A stretch of 64,000 bases of DNA from Variovorax sp. J22G73 (GTDB taxonomy: Bacteria; Pseudomonadota; Gammaproteobacteria; Burkholderiales; Burkholderiaceae_C), in contig NZ_JASZYK010000015.1 of the NCBI RefSeq assembly GCF_030317035.1, positions 1 to 64,000 on the forward strand. Direction: 5' to 3'. Below the pieces are notes generated by a model, which saw only the letters and a list, made by a program, of their open reading frames with translations, searched no databases and was not told the DNA's origin. Below are positions 31,662-41,738 of this stretch, piece by piece. Made by a program: the position numbers and the translations under genes. Positions within the stretch are counted from its first letter, which is position 1. Each line of letters opens with the position of its first letter.

Positions 31662-32657
31662 ATGGAACTGCGCCAGTTCAAGTATTTCGTCGCCATCGTG
31701 GACTGCGGCAGCCTGTCGCGCGCCGCGCAACAGCTCTTCATCGCGCAGTCGGCCTTGAGCAAGCAGATGGCCGAGCTGGAGTCCGAGCTCGGCACCCAGC
31801 TGCTGCTGCGCAGCCGCAACGGCGTGGCGATGACCGAGGCCGGCAAGGTGTTCTACGAATACGCGCAGGGCATCACCAAGCAGGTGAGCGATGCCAAGGC
31901 CGCGGTGCACGTGGCGTCCGACGCGGTGGTGGGCTCGGTGGTGGCGGCGCTGCCGCAAAGCGTGTCGCCCATGATGGCGCTGCCTCTGATGCGCGCCGCG
32001 GCGCGGCGCTACCCCGACGTGGTGCTGCACCTGAACGAGGAGCTCACCGGCAACATGGCCGACCAGCTGTTGCGCGGGCGTGTCGACGTGGCGGTGTTCT
32101 CGCCGACCATGCCCGCGGAAGACATCTTGTTCACGCCGCTGGTGGAAGAAGACTTCGTGCTGCTCGAATCACCGCAGAGCGCGCATGCGCTGCCGCCCGG
32201 CGACGTGAGCATCGCGCAGGCCACCGCGCGGCCGCTGGTGTGGCCCGCGAATGCGCACGGACACTGCACGCGCTGGCTGGTCGATGCGGTGCTGGAACAG
32301 GCCGGGCACCCGGCGGCGCAGGTGGCCGCGGAAATCAACTCGGTCTACACGCTGAAGGCGGCGGTGGAGGCGGGGCTGGGGCCGACCATCATGCCCTTCG
32401 GGCTCGCGCAGCGCGAGGTGCAGGAAGGCCGGCTGGCCGCGCACCGCATCGACTCGCCGTCGATGTTCCGCACGCTGGGGCTGTGCGTGTCGGTGCACCT
32501 GCCGACCACGAACGCCAAGCGCGCGGTGTGCGCGCTCATCGGCGACGTGATGCGCGAGCTGTGCGAGAGCGGGCAGTGGGCCGGCGCACGCGTGGTCGTG
32601 CCGGCGAAGAAGCCCAAGGAGAAGGAACCCAAGCCGCCGAAAGCGCCGAAGGCATAG
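31662..32657 (+). CDS. LysR-family transcriptional regulator
   Basis: 331 residues. Helix-turn-helix near the start (GSLSRAAQQLFIAQSALSKQMAELESELGTQLLLR) and a substrate-binding domain (LRGRVDVAVFSPTMPAEDI ... EAGLGPTIMPFGLAQ). It resembles the NAC/CynR-type subgroup. The ATG at 31662 starts the normal LysR N-terminus MELRQFKYFV. It ends with an odd Lys/Pro-rich tail (KKPKEKEPKPPKAPKA). It follows the tannase-family gene by 91 bases in the same direction and may control the MFS/oxidase/esterase genes, although LysR regulators are often divergent from their targets. Confidence 0.93.
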   Translation: MELRQFKYFVAIVDCGSLSRAAQQLFIAQSALSKQMAELESELGTQLLLRSRNGVAMTEAGKVFYEYAQGITKQVSDAKAAVHVASDAVVGSVVAALPQSVSPMMALPLMRAAARRYPDVVLHLNEELTGNMADQLLRGRVDVAVFSPTMPAEDILFTPLVEEDFVLLESPQSAHALPPGDVSIAQATARPLVWPANAHGHCTRWLVDAVLEQAGHPAAQVAAEINSVYTLKAAVEAGLGPTIMPFGLAQREVQEGRLAAHRIDSPSMFRTLGLCVSVHLPTTNAKRAVCALIGDVMRELCESGQWAGARVVVPAKKPKEKEPKPPKAPKA

Positions 32658-32675
32658 CGGCGGCGGCGACGCGCG

Positions 32676-33386
32676 TCAGGCGATGCGCTTGCGGCCGGCG
32701 ACGGCGGTGGCAGCTGTTCTGACCGCTGTCTTGGCCGATGCTTTGGCCGGTGCGGCGAACAGGCGCGAAATGGCCTGGCGCACATCGGACTGCAGCGTCT
32801 CGATGGCCTTCGCATCGCCCGACAGGTGCTTGAGCAGCGCTTGCTGGAAGAGGCCGTCGAACAGCGCATACGTGGCCGAGGGCGGCATGCCGCCGGACTC
32901 GCCCGACAGCTCCGCGAAGCGGCTCATGATGCGCCAGATCATGTCTTCCAGGCTCTTGTCGATCTGCACCACGTCGGCGCGAAAAGCCTCTTCGAACAGC
33001 GCCTGTGAACGCAGGTCGTACCACAGGCGGTGCACGTGGCCTTCGTCGCGCAGCGTGTCGCCCAGGCTCTGCAGAAAACCGTCCATCAGCTCGTCGTAGG
33101 TGGCGGCGGTTTCCACCGCGTGGTCGTAGCGCGTGACGCAGCGCGCCTTGTACTGCTTGACGCTGCAGATGATCAGGTCGACCTTGTCGCTGAAGTAGTA
33201 GTGCAGCACGCCGTGCGAGAACTCGGAGTTCTGCGCGATCTCCCGCAGGCTGGTGCGTGCATAGCCGAGCGCGGCCAGCGTGGTGAGCGCTGCCTCGCCG
33301 AGCTCGGCGCGGCGCTCCGAGAACTTGTCCACGCGTGCCTTGGGCACTCGTTCAGTGTGTTTCTTGACCCGTTGATGTGTCGTCAT
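32676..33386 (-). CDS. TetR/AcrR-family transcriptional regulator
   Basis: 236 residues. The DNA-binding part is TTLAALGYARTSLREIAQNSEFSHGVLHYYFSDKVDLI, similar to BetI-like regulators. The C-terminus is Ala/Lys/Arg-rich. The ATG at 33386 is followed by a basic N-terminal extension of about 25 residues before the family core. It is divergent from the SDR gene across 200 bases that contain a sigma70-like promoter with an inverted repeat, so it probably represses the SDR, reductase and ligase genes. Confidence 0.92.
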   Translation of the reverse strand: MTTHQRVKKHTERVPKARVDKFSERRAELGEAALTTLAALGYARTSLREIAQNSEFSHGVLHYYFSDKVDLIICSVKQYKARCVTRYDHAVETAATYDELMDGFLQSLGDTLRDEGHVHRLWYDLRSQALFEEAFRADVVQIDKSLEDMIWRIMSRFAELSGESGGMPPSATYALFDGLFQQALLKHLSGDAKAIETLQSDVRQAISRLFAAPAKASAKTAVRTAATAVAGRKRIA

Positions 33387-33517
33387 GGAAAGCCTGCCGC
33401 TTGCATGCCGGCTGTGTGTTCTTCGTTGGTTCAAACCATAGCACGCAAGCGGGAGAACCCGCATCAGGCGTGCCACGGATGGCGATTTAAGAATTTGGGC
33501 AGTCGTCAAATAAAAAC

Positions 33518-33546
33518 TTGACACTCGTAAAGTCGATTTCTAGCAT
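33518..33546 (+). promoter_or_regulatory. Sigma70-like promoter for the SDR operon with overlapping inverted repeat
   Basis: TTGACA (33518-33523), a 17-base spacer and TAGCAT (33541-33546). GTCAA (33505-33509) and TTGAC (33518-33522) form an inverted repeat that overlaps the -35 box, a plausible TetR operator. The first codon of the SDR gene is 41 bases downstream. Confidence 0.65.
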
Positions 33547-33586
33547 GGCCGCTCCATCTCACAACTATTCAGACAGGAGACAAGTG

Positions 33587-34390
33587 ATGGCCAAGTTCGA
33601 CTTGAAAGGGCGCAACGCGCTCGTGACGGGCGGTGCGCGCGGCATTGGCGCGAGCATTGCCGAGGCGCTGGCGGCCGCCGGTGCCTCCGTGATGATCGGC
33701 GACGTGCTCGCCGACCTGGGGCGCGAAACCGCGTCGCGGCTCTCTGCTTCAGGTGCCAAGGTGGGCTTCGTGCCGCTCGACGTCACGAAGGACGCCGACT
33801 GGGCGTCCGCCACCGAGACCACGGTGAAGGAGCTGGGCGGCTTCGACATCCTGGTGAACAACGCAGGCATCGAGATCACCTCGCTGGTGATCGACGTCGA
33901 TGGCGACGACCTGCGCCGCATGCTCGACGTGAACGTGGCCGGCACGCTGCTTGGCATGAAGCACGCGTTTCGCGCGATGCGCCCCGGCGGCAGCGCGGGC
34001 GGCGGCGGGGCGGTGGTCAACATCGCATCGGTCGCGGCGACCATCGCCTTTCCGGCCATCGCGGGCTACTCGGCCACCAAGTCGGCGGTCGACCGCGCCA
34101 CGCGCGTCGCGGCCATGGAGTCGGGCAAGCTGGGCTACGGCGTGCGCGTCAACTGCATCTACCCCGGCCTGGTGCCCACCGACATGGGCATGAAGCTGGC
34201 GAGCGACATCGTCTCCGCGGGCCTCGCGCCCAGCGTGGAGGCCGCGGTGGGCGACGTGATCGGCCAGACGCCGCTCGGGCGCCTGGGCGAGGTCGGCGAC
34301 ATGGCCGACGTGGTGGTCTTCCTCTGCAGCGACGCGGCCCGGTTCATTACCGGCGCGGGCCTCGCGGTGGACGGCGGCATGGGCATGTGA
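33587..34390 (+). CDS. Short-chain dehydrogenase/reductase (SDR)
   Basis: 267 residues with the NAD(P) motif VTGGARGIGASIAE, NNAGIE, the catalytic SVAAT...YSATKSA (Ser, Tyr and Lys all present) and a C-terminal ITGAGLAVDGGMGM. The ATG at 33587 has AGGAG 9 bases upstream. An Asp at the end of the second strand (MIGDV) suggests NAD(H) preference. It is the first gene of a rightward operon with the saccharopine-reductase-like and acyl-CoA ligase genes, suggesting oxidation of a hydroxyl in a small organic acid or alicyclic compound. Confidence 0.93.
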   Translation: MAKFDLKGRNALVTGGARGIGASIAEALAAAGASVMIGDVLADLGRETASRLSASGAKVGFVPLDVTKDADWASATETTVKELGGFDILVNNAGIEITSLVIDVDGDDLRRMLDVNVAGTLLGMKHAFRAMRPGGSAGGGGAVVNIASVAATIAFPAIAGYSATKSAVDRATRVAAMESGKLGYGVRVNCIYPGLVPTDMGMKLASDIVSAGLAPSVEAAVGDVIGQTPLGRLGEVGDMADVVVFLCSDAARFITGAGLAVDGGMGM

Positions 34391-34415
34391 ACGAAGAACA
34401 CCAAGGAGACACAGC

Positions 34416-35570
34416 ATGAGCACCAGCACCAACAAGAACACGGGCAAGAAGAAGCCCGTCGTCGTCTACGGCGCCTCCGGCTACACCGGCCGCCTGGTCT
34501 GCGAGTACCTGCGCGAGTACAACATTCCGTTCGTCGCCGCGGGCCGCAGCGCGCAGAAGGTGGACGCGGCCATGAAATCGAACGTGCCCGGCATCGAGAC
34601 CGCGAACTACGAGGTGGTGGAGGTGAAGCATTCAGTGGGCGCGCTCACCGAGCTGTTCACCGGCGCCTCGGTGGTGCTGAACACCGTGGGGCCGTTCGCC
34701 AAGTTCGGCCCCGAGGTCGTCGAAGCGAGCCTGGCGGCAGGCTGCCACTACACCGACACCACCGGCGAGCAAGACTGGCTCATCACGCTGGAGCGCGAAT
34801 GGGGCGACAGGTTTGCCAAGGCGGGCCTGCTGCTTTCGCCCGGCCTGGCGCACATGTACACCACCGGCGAAATCGCCGCGCAACTGTGCCTGGAAACGCC
34901 GGGCCTCGACACGCTGGACATCGCCGTGTTCTGGGGCGGCAGCCCGACCATCGCGTCCACGCAGACCATCCTCGTCAATGCCGCCACCTCGAAGGCCTAC
35001 TACCTCGAACAGAACGAGTACGTCGAATGGCAGCCCGACGCGGGCCTGTACCACCTGGCCATTCCGGGCCAGCACGAGGCGGCGCTGGCGCTGCCGTGGG
35101 GCGGCACCTCGCACCCCGTGTGGTTCAAGCGCGATCCGCGCGTGGCCAACGTGAAGGTGCTCGGCGGCGTGTTCAACAAGGCGCTGATGCAGGGCGTGCC
35201 GCAGATCGTGGCGGCCGCGCTCAAGGCCACCGAGGGCATGAACGAGGAAGACCGCTATGCCGCGCTGTCGCAGACCGCCTCGGGCGTGATGAACACCATG
35301 CCCCCGCGCGAGAACCCGCGCATCAACAAGTCGGTCGATTCGGTGCATGCCTCGGGTCCGCTGGGCCGCGTGCACTGCGTGATCTTCGGCAACTGCAACT
35401 ACAAGCAGACCGGTTTGCTGCAGGCCTACGCGGCGGCATCGCTGCTGCAGCAGGCACCGCGGCGCGCCGGCTTCGCCTCGGGTTGCCAGGCCTTCGGGCA
35501 CCACGAGCTGCTGGGTGCGCTGCGCGGCTTCGGGCTCGTGCAGGAGCCCGTGCTCACGCGGCTGGGCTGA
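34416..35570 (+). CDS. Saccharopine-dehydrogenase-like NAD(P)-binding protein
   Basis: 384 residues. The N-terminal Rossmann motif VVVYGASGYTGRLVCEYL and NTVGPFAKFGPEVVEASLAAGCHYTDTTGEQ match the saccharopine reductase/trans-acting enoyl reductase superfamily. Homologues of this exact type are usually annotated only as conserved oxidoreductases. The rest (about residues 150-384) has no motif I recognise. It sits 25 bases after the SDR gene and 5 bases before the ligase gene, so all three are one operon, presumably acting on one substrate. Confidence 0.85.
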   Translation: MSTSTNKNTGKKKPVVVYGASGYTGRLVCEYLREYNIPFVAAGRSAQKVDAAMKSNVPGIETANYEVVEVKHSVGALTELFTGASVVLNTVGPFAKFGPEVVEASLAAGCHYTDTTGEQDWLITLEREWGDRFAKAGLLLSPGLAHMYTTGEIAAQLCLETPGLDTLDIAVFWGGSPTIASTQTILVNAATSKAYYLEQNEYVEWQPDAGLYHLAIPGQHEAALALPWGGTSHPVWFKRDPRVANVKVLGGVFNKALMQGVPQIVAAALKATEGMNEEDRYAALSQTASGVMNTMPPRENPRINKSVDSVHASGPLGRVHCVIFGNCNYKQTGLLQAYAAASLLQQAPRRAGFASGCQAFGHHELLGALRGFGLVQEPVLTRLG

Positions 35571-35575
35571 CGGCC

Positions 35576-37114
35576 ATGCGCCTCGTCGACTACCTCGACA
35601 AGGGCGCCCAGCTGGGCGCCCACGCGCCCTGCCTGGGCATGGGGGATACACAGCTGTCGTACGGCGACGTGCAGCGGCTCAGCCACCGCGTGGCCCGCGC
35701 CTTGCAGCGCAGCGGCGTGGGGCCGGGCAGCAAGGTGGCGGTGCTGTCGGGCAACGACCCCGTCGCGTTCGCGTGCGTCTTCGGGCTCTCGCGTGCCGCG
35801 GCCGTGTGGTGCCCGATCAACCCGCGCAACGAGGCGGCCGAGAACCGCTACGTGCTCGACGCCTTCGATTGCAGCTGCCTCGTGTTCCACAGCAACTACG
35901 CGCCGCTGGTCGAGCAGATGCGCGCCGACCTGCCCAAGCTGACGACGCTGGTGTGCCTGGACCGCGAGATGCCATACGCCCCGTCGCTCGACCAGTGGCT
36001 CGACGGCGCGAGCGACGCGCCCATCGACGTTCCCGTGGTCGACGACGTCGCGATGATCGCCGGCACCGGCGGCACCACCGGCCAGCCCAAGGGCGTGATG
36101 CTGTCGGGCCGCAACCTGGAGGCGATGTCGGCGCTGACCCTGATGGGCTACCCCTTCGAGGGCCGGCCCGCCTACCTCGCGCTCGCGCCGCTCACGCATG
36201 CGGCCGGCGTGCTGTGCCTGCCGGTGATGGCGCTGGGCGGGCGCGTGGTGATCATGCCCAGGCCCGACCTGGGCGAGTTTCTCGGGCTCATCGAGCAACA
36301 CGGCATCACCCACACCTTCTTGCCGCCCACGCTCATCTACATGCTGCTGCAGCACCCGCAGCTGGCGTCCACCAGGCTCCAGTCGCTGCAATGCTTCTGG
36401 TACGGCGCTGCGCCCATGTCCGCCGCGCGGCTCGAAGAGGCGCTGCAGAAGATCGGCCCCGTCATGGCGCAGCTCTTCGGCCAGACCGAAGCGCCGATGA
36501 TGATCTCGATGATGTCGCCGCGCGAGCACTTCAACCACGACGGCTCCATTGCGCTGAACCGCCTTTCTTCCGCGGGGCGCCCCGGTCCGCTGGTGCAGGT
36601 GGGCGTGATGAACACCGAAGGCGCGCTGCTGCCCACGGGCGAGAGCGGCGAGATCGTGGTGCGCGGCTCGCTCGTGATGCTGGGCTACTACAAGGACGCG
36701 CGCGCCACCGAAGAGGCCTCGCGCCACGGCTGGCACCACACCGGCGACATCGGCTACCTCGACGCCGACGGCTTCCTGTACATCGTGGACCGCGCGAAGG
36801 ACATGATCATCTCGGGCGGCTTCAACGTGTACTCCGCCGAGGTCGAGCAGGCCCTGCTGCAGCACCCCGACATCCAGGACAGCGCCGTGGTCGGTCTGCC
36901 CGACGAGAAGTGGGGCGAGCGCGTGGTGGCCGTGCTGCAGCTGCACGCCGGGCGGCAGGTCGACGTGGAAGACATCAAGGCCTTCGTGAAGGCGCGCATC
37001 GGCAGCGTGAAGGCGCCCAAGCAGGTCGAGGTGTGGCTGGACCTGCCGCGGTCGAAGGTGGGCAAGGTGTTGAAGAAGGATGTGCGTGCGGCGTTGATTG
37101 CGGCGTTGCCTTGA
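35576..37114 (+). CDS. AMP-dependent acyl-CoA synthetase/ligase
   Basis: 512 residues of the ANL superfamily: the P-loop GTGGTTGQPKGVMLSGRN, LFGQTEAPMM, HTGDIGYLDADGFLYIVDRAKDMIISGGFNVYSAEVE and a C-terminal Lys in RSKVGKVLKKDVRAAL. It activates a carboxylic acid with ATP and joins it to CoA. The substrate pocket cannot be read, but a medium-length or aromatic acid fits the family. The ATG at 35576 lies 5 bases after the previous stop. It is last in the TetR-associated operon. Confidence 0.94.
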   Translation: MRLVDYLDKGAQLGAHAPCLGMGDTQLSYGDVQRLSHRVARALQRSGVGPGSKVAVLSGNDPVAFACVFGLSRAAAVWCPINPRNEAAENRYVLDAFDCSCLVFHSNYAPLVEQMRADLPKLTTLVCLDREMPYAPSLDQWLDGASDAPIDVPVVDDVAMIAGTGGTTGQPKGVMLSGRNLEAMSALTLMGYPFEGRPAYLALAPLTHAAGVLCLPVMALGGRVVIMPRPDLGEFLGLIEQHGITHTFLPPTLIYMLLQHPQLASTRLQSLQCFWYGAAPMSAARLEEALQKIGPVMAQLFGQTEAPMMISMMSPREHFNHDGSIALNRLSSAGRPGPLVQVGVMNTEGALLPTGESGEIVVRGSLVMLGYYKDARATEEASRHGWHHTGDIGYLDADGFLYIVDRAKDMIISGGFNVYSAEVEQALLQHPDIQDSAVVGLPDEKWGERVVAVLQLHAGRQVDVEDIKAFVKARIGSVKAPKQVEVWLDLPRSKVGKVLKKDVRAALIAALP

Positions 37115-37134
37115 ACTGACTTGGCCGCACCGCA

Positions 37135-37151
37135 TGTGGGGGGTCCCCACA
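37135..37151. other. Short perfect inverted repeat between convergent genes
   Basis: TGTGGGG-GGT-CCCCACA lies in the 53-base gap where the ligase gene and otnC converge. There is no T-run, so termination is uncertain. Confidence 0.4.
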
Positions 37152-37167
37152 CCGCCAACGTCGAATC

Positions 37168-37866
37168 TCAGCGACCGGTGCTCAGGCGCGACTTGCCATA
37201 CCCGCGATACCGCTCCCGCACCACCGCCATCTCTTCGGTGCTCAGGATCACGGGTGCGCCGAGCTGCGCGCTCATCCAGTACTGCCTGGCCAGCGTTTCC
37301 AGCTTCGCCGCATTGGCCACGGCCTTGTCCAATGCGGGCGCGTGGCAGATCATTCCGTGGTTCGCCAGCAGGCAGGCGTTGCGGCCCTCGAGGGCATCGA
37401 CCGCCGACTGCGCCAGCGCGTCGGTGCCGAAGGTTGCGTACTCGGCGCAGCGCACGTCGTCGCCGCCGAATCCCGCGAGCATGTAGTGAAAGGCCGGAAT
37501 CGGCTTGCGCTGGCACGACAGCGCCACGCAGGCGTCGGCGTGCGTGTGCACCACGGCCTGGGCCTGCGGGTAGGCGCGGTAGATGGCGGTGTGCATCGAC
37601 CATTCGCTGGAGGGCACCCCGGGGCCGCGCGCTTCGCCCCCCATGGCGATGTGGACGAAGGCCTCGGGGCTGATGCTGTCGCCGTCCGCGCCCGTGGGGC
37701 TGATCAGCACGTCCTCGCCGAAACGGCAGCTGATGTTGCCGGCGCTGCCGTTGTTCAGCCCGAGCCGCGCAAGGCGTTGGTAGGCGCTGGCGAGGGCTTC
37801 GCGAAGCTGGTGTTCCGTGGGAAGAGTGGGGACGGTGGGCGGGGTGGGGGGAGTGGTGGTCGTCAT
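37168..37866 (-). CDS. otnC: Class II aldolase family, 3-oxo-tetronate 4-phosphate decarboxylase (OtnC)
   Basis: 232 residues of the class II aldolase/adducin fold. Zinc and active-site motifs: NNGSAGNISCR near the N-terminus, SSEWSMH, VVHTHADACVALSC and LANHGMI. OtnC decarboxylates 3-oxo-tetronate 4-phosphate to a triose phosphate, the step after OtnK. The ATG at 37866 begins a Thr/Pro-rich leader (MTTTTPPTPPTVPTLPT) built from short repeats and absent from typical family members. It follows otnK by 28 bases on the same strand. Confidence 0.9.
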   Translation of the reverse strand: MTTTTPPTPPTVPTLPTEHQLREALASAYQRLARLGLNNGSAGNISCRFGEDVLISPTGADGDSISPEAFVHIAMGGEARGPGVPSSEWSMHTAIYRAYPQAQAVVHTHADACVALSCQRKPIPAFHYMLAGFGGDDVRCAEYATFGTDALAQSAVDALEGRNACLLANHGMICHAPALDKAVANAAKLETLARQYWMSAQLGAPVILSTEEMAVVRERYRGYGKSRLSTGR

Positions 37867-37894
37867 GGGCGTCCTGTGCAGGTGAGAGGGAAGG

Positions 37895-39178
37895 TCACGC
37901 GTCGCGCATGCTGTCCAGCATCGGCAACAGCATGTCCGCGGGGCCGAGCTTTCCGGACTTGAGGCACAACGCGAGCGGACCCGCGCCGTCGATCGCCACG
38001 CCGCGCGAAATGCCTGGGGCCACATAGGCGCCGACCTGCAGCCGGTCGATGCCCAGGTGCTCCAGCACCGAGCCCGAGGTTTCGCCGCCGGAAATCACGA
38101 AGCGCGCCACGCCCGCGTCGCGCAGCCGGCGCGCGAGCTGGCCGAGAATCTTTTCCGCGAACGCCGCCGCCTCGTGCTTGCCGATGCGCGCCTGGATGCG
38201 CTCGATGACCGAGGCCTGCGCCGACGTGGCGATGGCGACCGGCCCGCGCGGCAGTTCGCGCAGCGCCCAGGCGAGCGCGTCGCCCACCACGTCGACACCG
38301 TCCAACGCCTGCTCCACGTCGACCCAGCGCACCGGTCGCTCGCGTTCGAATGCCTTCAGCTGTTCGATGGAGCGGTCGGCGCAACTGCCGGCCAGCACCA
38401 CGCCAGGACCGTCTATGGCGGGCAGCGCGCCGGCATCCGCATCGGCTTCCGGTGGCAGCCATCCGTTCTGGCGCCACAGGGCGGGGTAGTAGGCACCGAC
38501 CGACGAGTTGCCGGTCATCAACGGCCAGTTCCAGGTGAGCTCCGCGAGCGCCGCGAGGTCGGCCGGCTCGGCCGCGTCGGCAATGGCGAAGCCGATGCCC
38601 GCGTCTTCCAGCGCGTGCGCATGGGCGCGCAGCGCCGTCGGCCCCGCGTGCACCACCTGCTGCGCGATCAGCCCGACCGGCGTCTTCGTCTGCCGCTGCA
38701 GCACGCGCACGAGGTTGGGGTCCAGCATGGGCGTGAGCGGATCGAAGCGCTTGGGCGACTCCGAGATCAGCATGTGGTCCGCGAACAAGTGGCCTTGGAA
38801 CACGCGCCGCCCGGCTTCCGGGAAGGAAGGGCAGAAGCCAGTCAGCCGCGCGCCCGTCATCTCGCGCAGCACATCGGCGCAGGGGCCGATGTTGCCGGCG
38901 TCGGTCGAATCGAAGGTCGCGCAGTACTTGAAGAAGAGCTGCCTCGCACCACGCGCCTGCAGCGCCTTCGCGCCGCGCTCGAAAGCCGCGACCGCATCGG
39001 CGGCCGGGATCACGCGCGTCTTCTGCGCGACGACCACTGCATGCAGGTCGTCGGGCAGCGACGCCACGCCCTCGGGCCGCGTGACGAAACCGCAGCGCAC
39101 GCCGTGTGCCACCAGCATGGCGGCGAGCTCCATGCCGCCCGTCAGGTCGTCTGCCAATGCGCCGAACAAAAGTGCCAT
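37895..39178 (-). CDS. otnK: Four-carbon acid sugar kinase (OtnK family)
   Basis: 427 residues. The N-terminal motif FGALADDLTGGMELAAML and the C-terminal nucleotide-binding part FVISGGETSGSVLEHLGI ... LALCLKSGKLG identify the family formerly called DUF1537. Members phosphorylate 3-oxo-tetronate and related four-carbon acid sugars with ATP. FKYCATFDSTDAGNIGP is a conserved substrate-site region. It is the first gene of a leftward otnK-otnC pair, divergent from the class III aminotransferase. A perfect palindrome (39239-39250) lies between them. An epimerase or dehydrogenase usually found with otnK is missing nearby. Confidence 0.93.
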   Translation of the reverse strand: MALLFGALADDLTGGMELAAMLVAHGVRCGFVTRPEGVASLPDDLHAVVVAQKTRVIPAADAVAAFERGAKALQARGARQLFFKYCATFDSTDAGNIGPCADVLREMTGARLTGFCPSFPEAGRRVFQGHLFADHMLISESPKRFDPLTPMLDPNLVRVLQRQTKTPVGLIAQQVVHAGPTALRAHAHALEDAGIGFAIADAAEPADLAALAELTWNWPLMTGNSSVGAYYPALWRQNGWLPPEADADAGALPAIDGPGVVLAGSCADRSIEQLKAFERERPVRWVDVEQALDGVDVVGDALAWALRELPRGPVAIATSAQASVIERIQARIGKHEAAAFAEKILGQLARRLRDAGVARFVISGGETSGSVLEHLGIDRLQVGAYVAPGISRGVAIDGAGPLALCLKSGKLGPADMLLPMLDSMRDA

Positions 39179-39238
39179 GAAGTGTCTCCGGGTGTGGGTT
39201 GCTGCACCGGTTTTTCGGGGTTGTGCAGCGGATTAAAT

Positions 39239-39250
39239 ATGATATATCAT
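39239..39250. promoter_or_regulatory. Palindromic operator ATGATATATCAT, copy 1
   Basis: Perfect 12-bp AT-rich palindrome between divergent otnK (start 39178) and the aminotransferase gene, with a -10-like TATGAT (39238-39243) overlapping it. An 11-of-12 match occurs at 54779-54790 before the peptide-type importer. FCD-class GntR regulators bind such sites, and one is encoded at 44732-45469. Confidence 0.7.
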
Positions 39251-39281
39251 GCCGCAAATCGCCAACATCCAAGGATCTCGC

Positions 39282-40535
39282 ATGTCGTCCGTTGCCTCGC
39301 AAGCTTTGTCGAATCGCCAGGACGCCGCATGGCGCCAACGTGCCGCGAAGGTGGTGCCGGGCGGGATGACGGGGCACCTGAACGCGGCCTCGCTGCCGGC
39401 GGGCTACCCGCAGTTCTTCGAGCGCGGCGAGGGCTGCCGCGTGTGGGACGTCGACGGCAACGCCTACATCGACTTCATGTGCAGCTGGGGCCCGAACCTG
39501 CTGGGCCACCACCGCCCCGAGGTCGATGCCGCGGCGCAACGCCAGCAGGCCCTGGGCGATTGCCTCAACGGCCCGACGCCGCGCTTCGTGGAACTGGCCG
39601 AGCGCTTCGTGGCGCGCAGCGCGCACGCCGACTGGGTGCTGTTCCAGAAGAACGGCACCGACGCCACCACCGTCAGCCTGATGGTCGCGCGCGCCGCCAC
39701 CGGCAAGCGCAAGGTGTTGGTGGCCACCAAGGCCTACCACGGTGCCGATCCGTGGTGCACGCCGGTGCCGGCCGGCGTCACGCCCGAAGACCGGGCGCAC
39801 CTCATTCAGTACGCGTACAACGACGTCGCCAGCCTCGAGGCTGCGGCCGACGCCGCGGGCAACGACCTTGCCGCGATCGTCTGCGCCGCTTTCAAGCACG
39901 ACCTGGGCATCGACCAGGCCCTGCCCACGCCCGAGTTCGCCCGCCGTGCCCGCGAGCTCTGCGACAAGGCCGGCGCCGCGCTGATCCTGGACGAGGTGCG
40001 CGCCGGCTTTCGCGTGCATGCGGGCGGCAGCTGGGAAACCGTGGGCGTGCGCCCCGACCTCAGCGCCTGGAGCAAATCGATTGCCAACGGCTACGCGCTG
40101 GCCGCCGTCACCGGCGTCGACGCATTGCGCGAGGCTGCCACCCGCATCTACACCACAGGCTCTTTCTGGTCGGGCGGCGTGGCCATGGCCGCGGGCCTGG
40201 CCACGCTGGAGATCGCCGATGCCGCCGACGTGGTGGGCCACGTGCAGCGCATGGGGCAGCGCCTGCGCGACGGCATCGAGGCGCAGGCGGCGAGCCACGG
40301 CACGCCGGTGCGCCAGACCGGGCCGGCCGCGCTGCCGCTGATTCTTTTCGACGACGACCCCGGCTTCGACAAGGGCGCGGTGTTCACCGTGGAGGCGCTG
40401 CGCCGCGGCGTCTACATGCACCCGAAGCACAACATGTTCCTGTCGCTGGCGCACACCGAGCACGACATCGACCTGGCGCTGCAGGCCACCGACGCCGCCT
40501 TCGCCGCGGTGGCGGCACGCTTCGGCCGCCGCTGA
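39282..40535 (+). CDS. Class III PLP-dependent aminotransferase (glutamate-1-semialdehyde-aminomutase-like)
   Basis: 417 residues. PLP-site motifs: QKNGTDATTVSLMVARAATGKRKV, LILDEVRAGFRVH (Asp237) and the lysine in SAWSKSIANGYALAAVTG (Lys265). It is close to GSA aminomutase in style, but is a catabolic-context enzyme that could be a transaminase or aminomutase. I chose the ATG at 39282, with AAGGA (39271-39275) ahead of it, over the ATG at 39249, because that codon lies inside the palindromic operator. It is first in a long rightward run and 18 bases before the importer ATPase. Substrate unknown. Confidence 0.92.
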   Translation: MSSVASQALSNRQDAAWRQRAAKVVPGGMTGHLNAASLPAGYPQFFERGEGCRVWDVDGNAYIDFMCSWGPNLLGHHRPEVDAAAQRQQALGDCLNGPTPRFVELAERFVARSAHADWVLFQKNGTDATTVSLMVARAATGKRKVLVATKAYHGADPWCTPVPAGVTPEDRAHLIQYAYNDVASLEAAADAAGNDLAAIVCAAFKHDLGIDQALPTPEFARRARELCDKAGAALILDEVRAGFRVHAGGSWETVGVRPDLSAWSKSIANGYALAAVTGVDALREAATRIYTTGSFWSGGVAMAAGLATLEIADAADVVGHVQRMGQRLRDGIEAQAASHGTPVRQTGPAALPLILFDDDPGFDKGAVFTVEALRRGVYMHPKHNMFLSLAHTEHDIDLALQATDAAFAAVAARFGRR

Positions 40536-40553
40536 CGCCAAGGAAACGCACGC

Positions 40554-41734
<1,181 letters not shown>

Positions 41735-41738
<4 letters not shown>

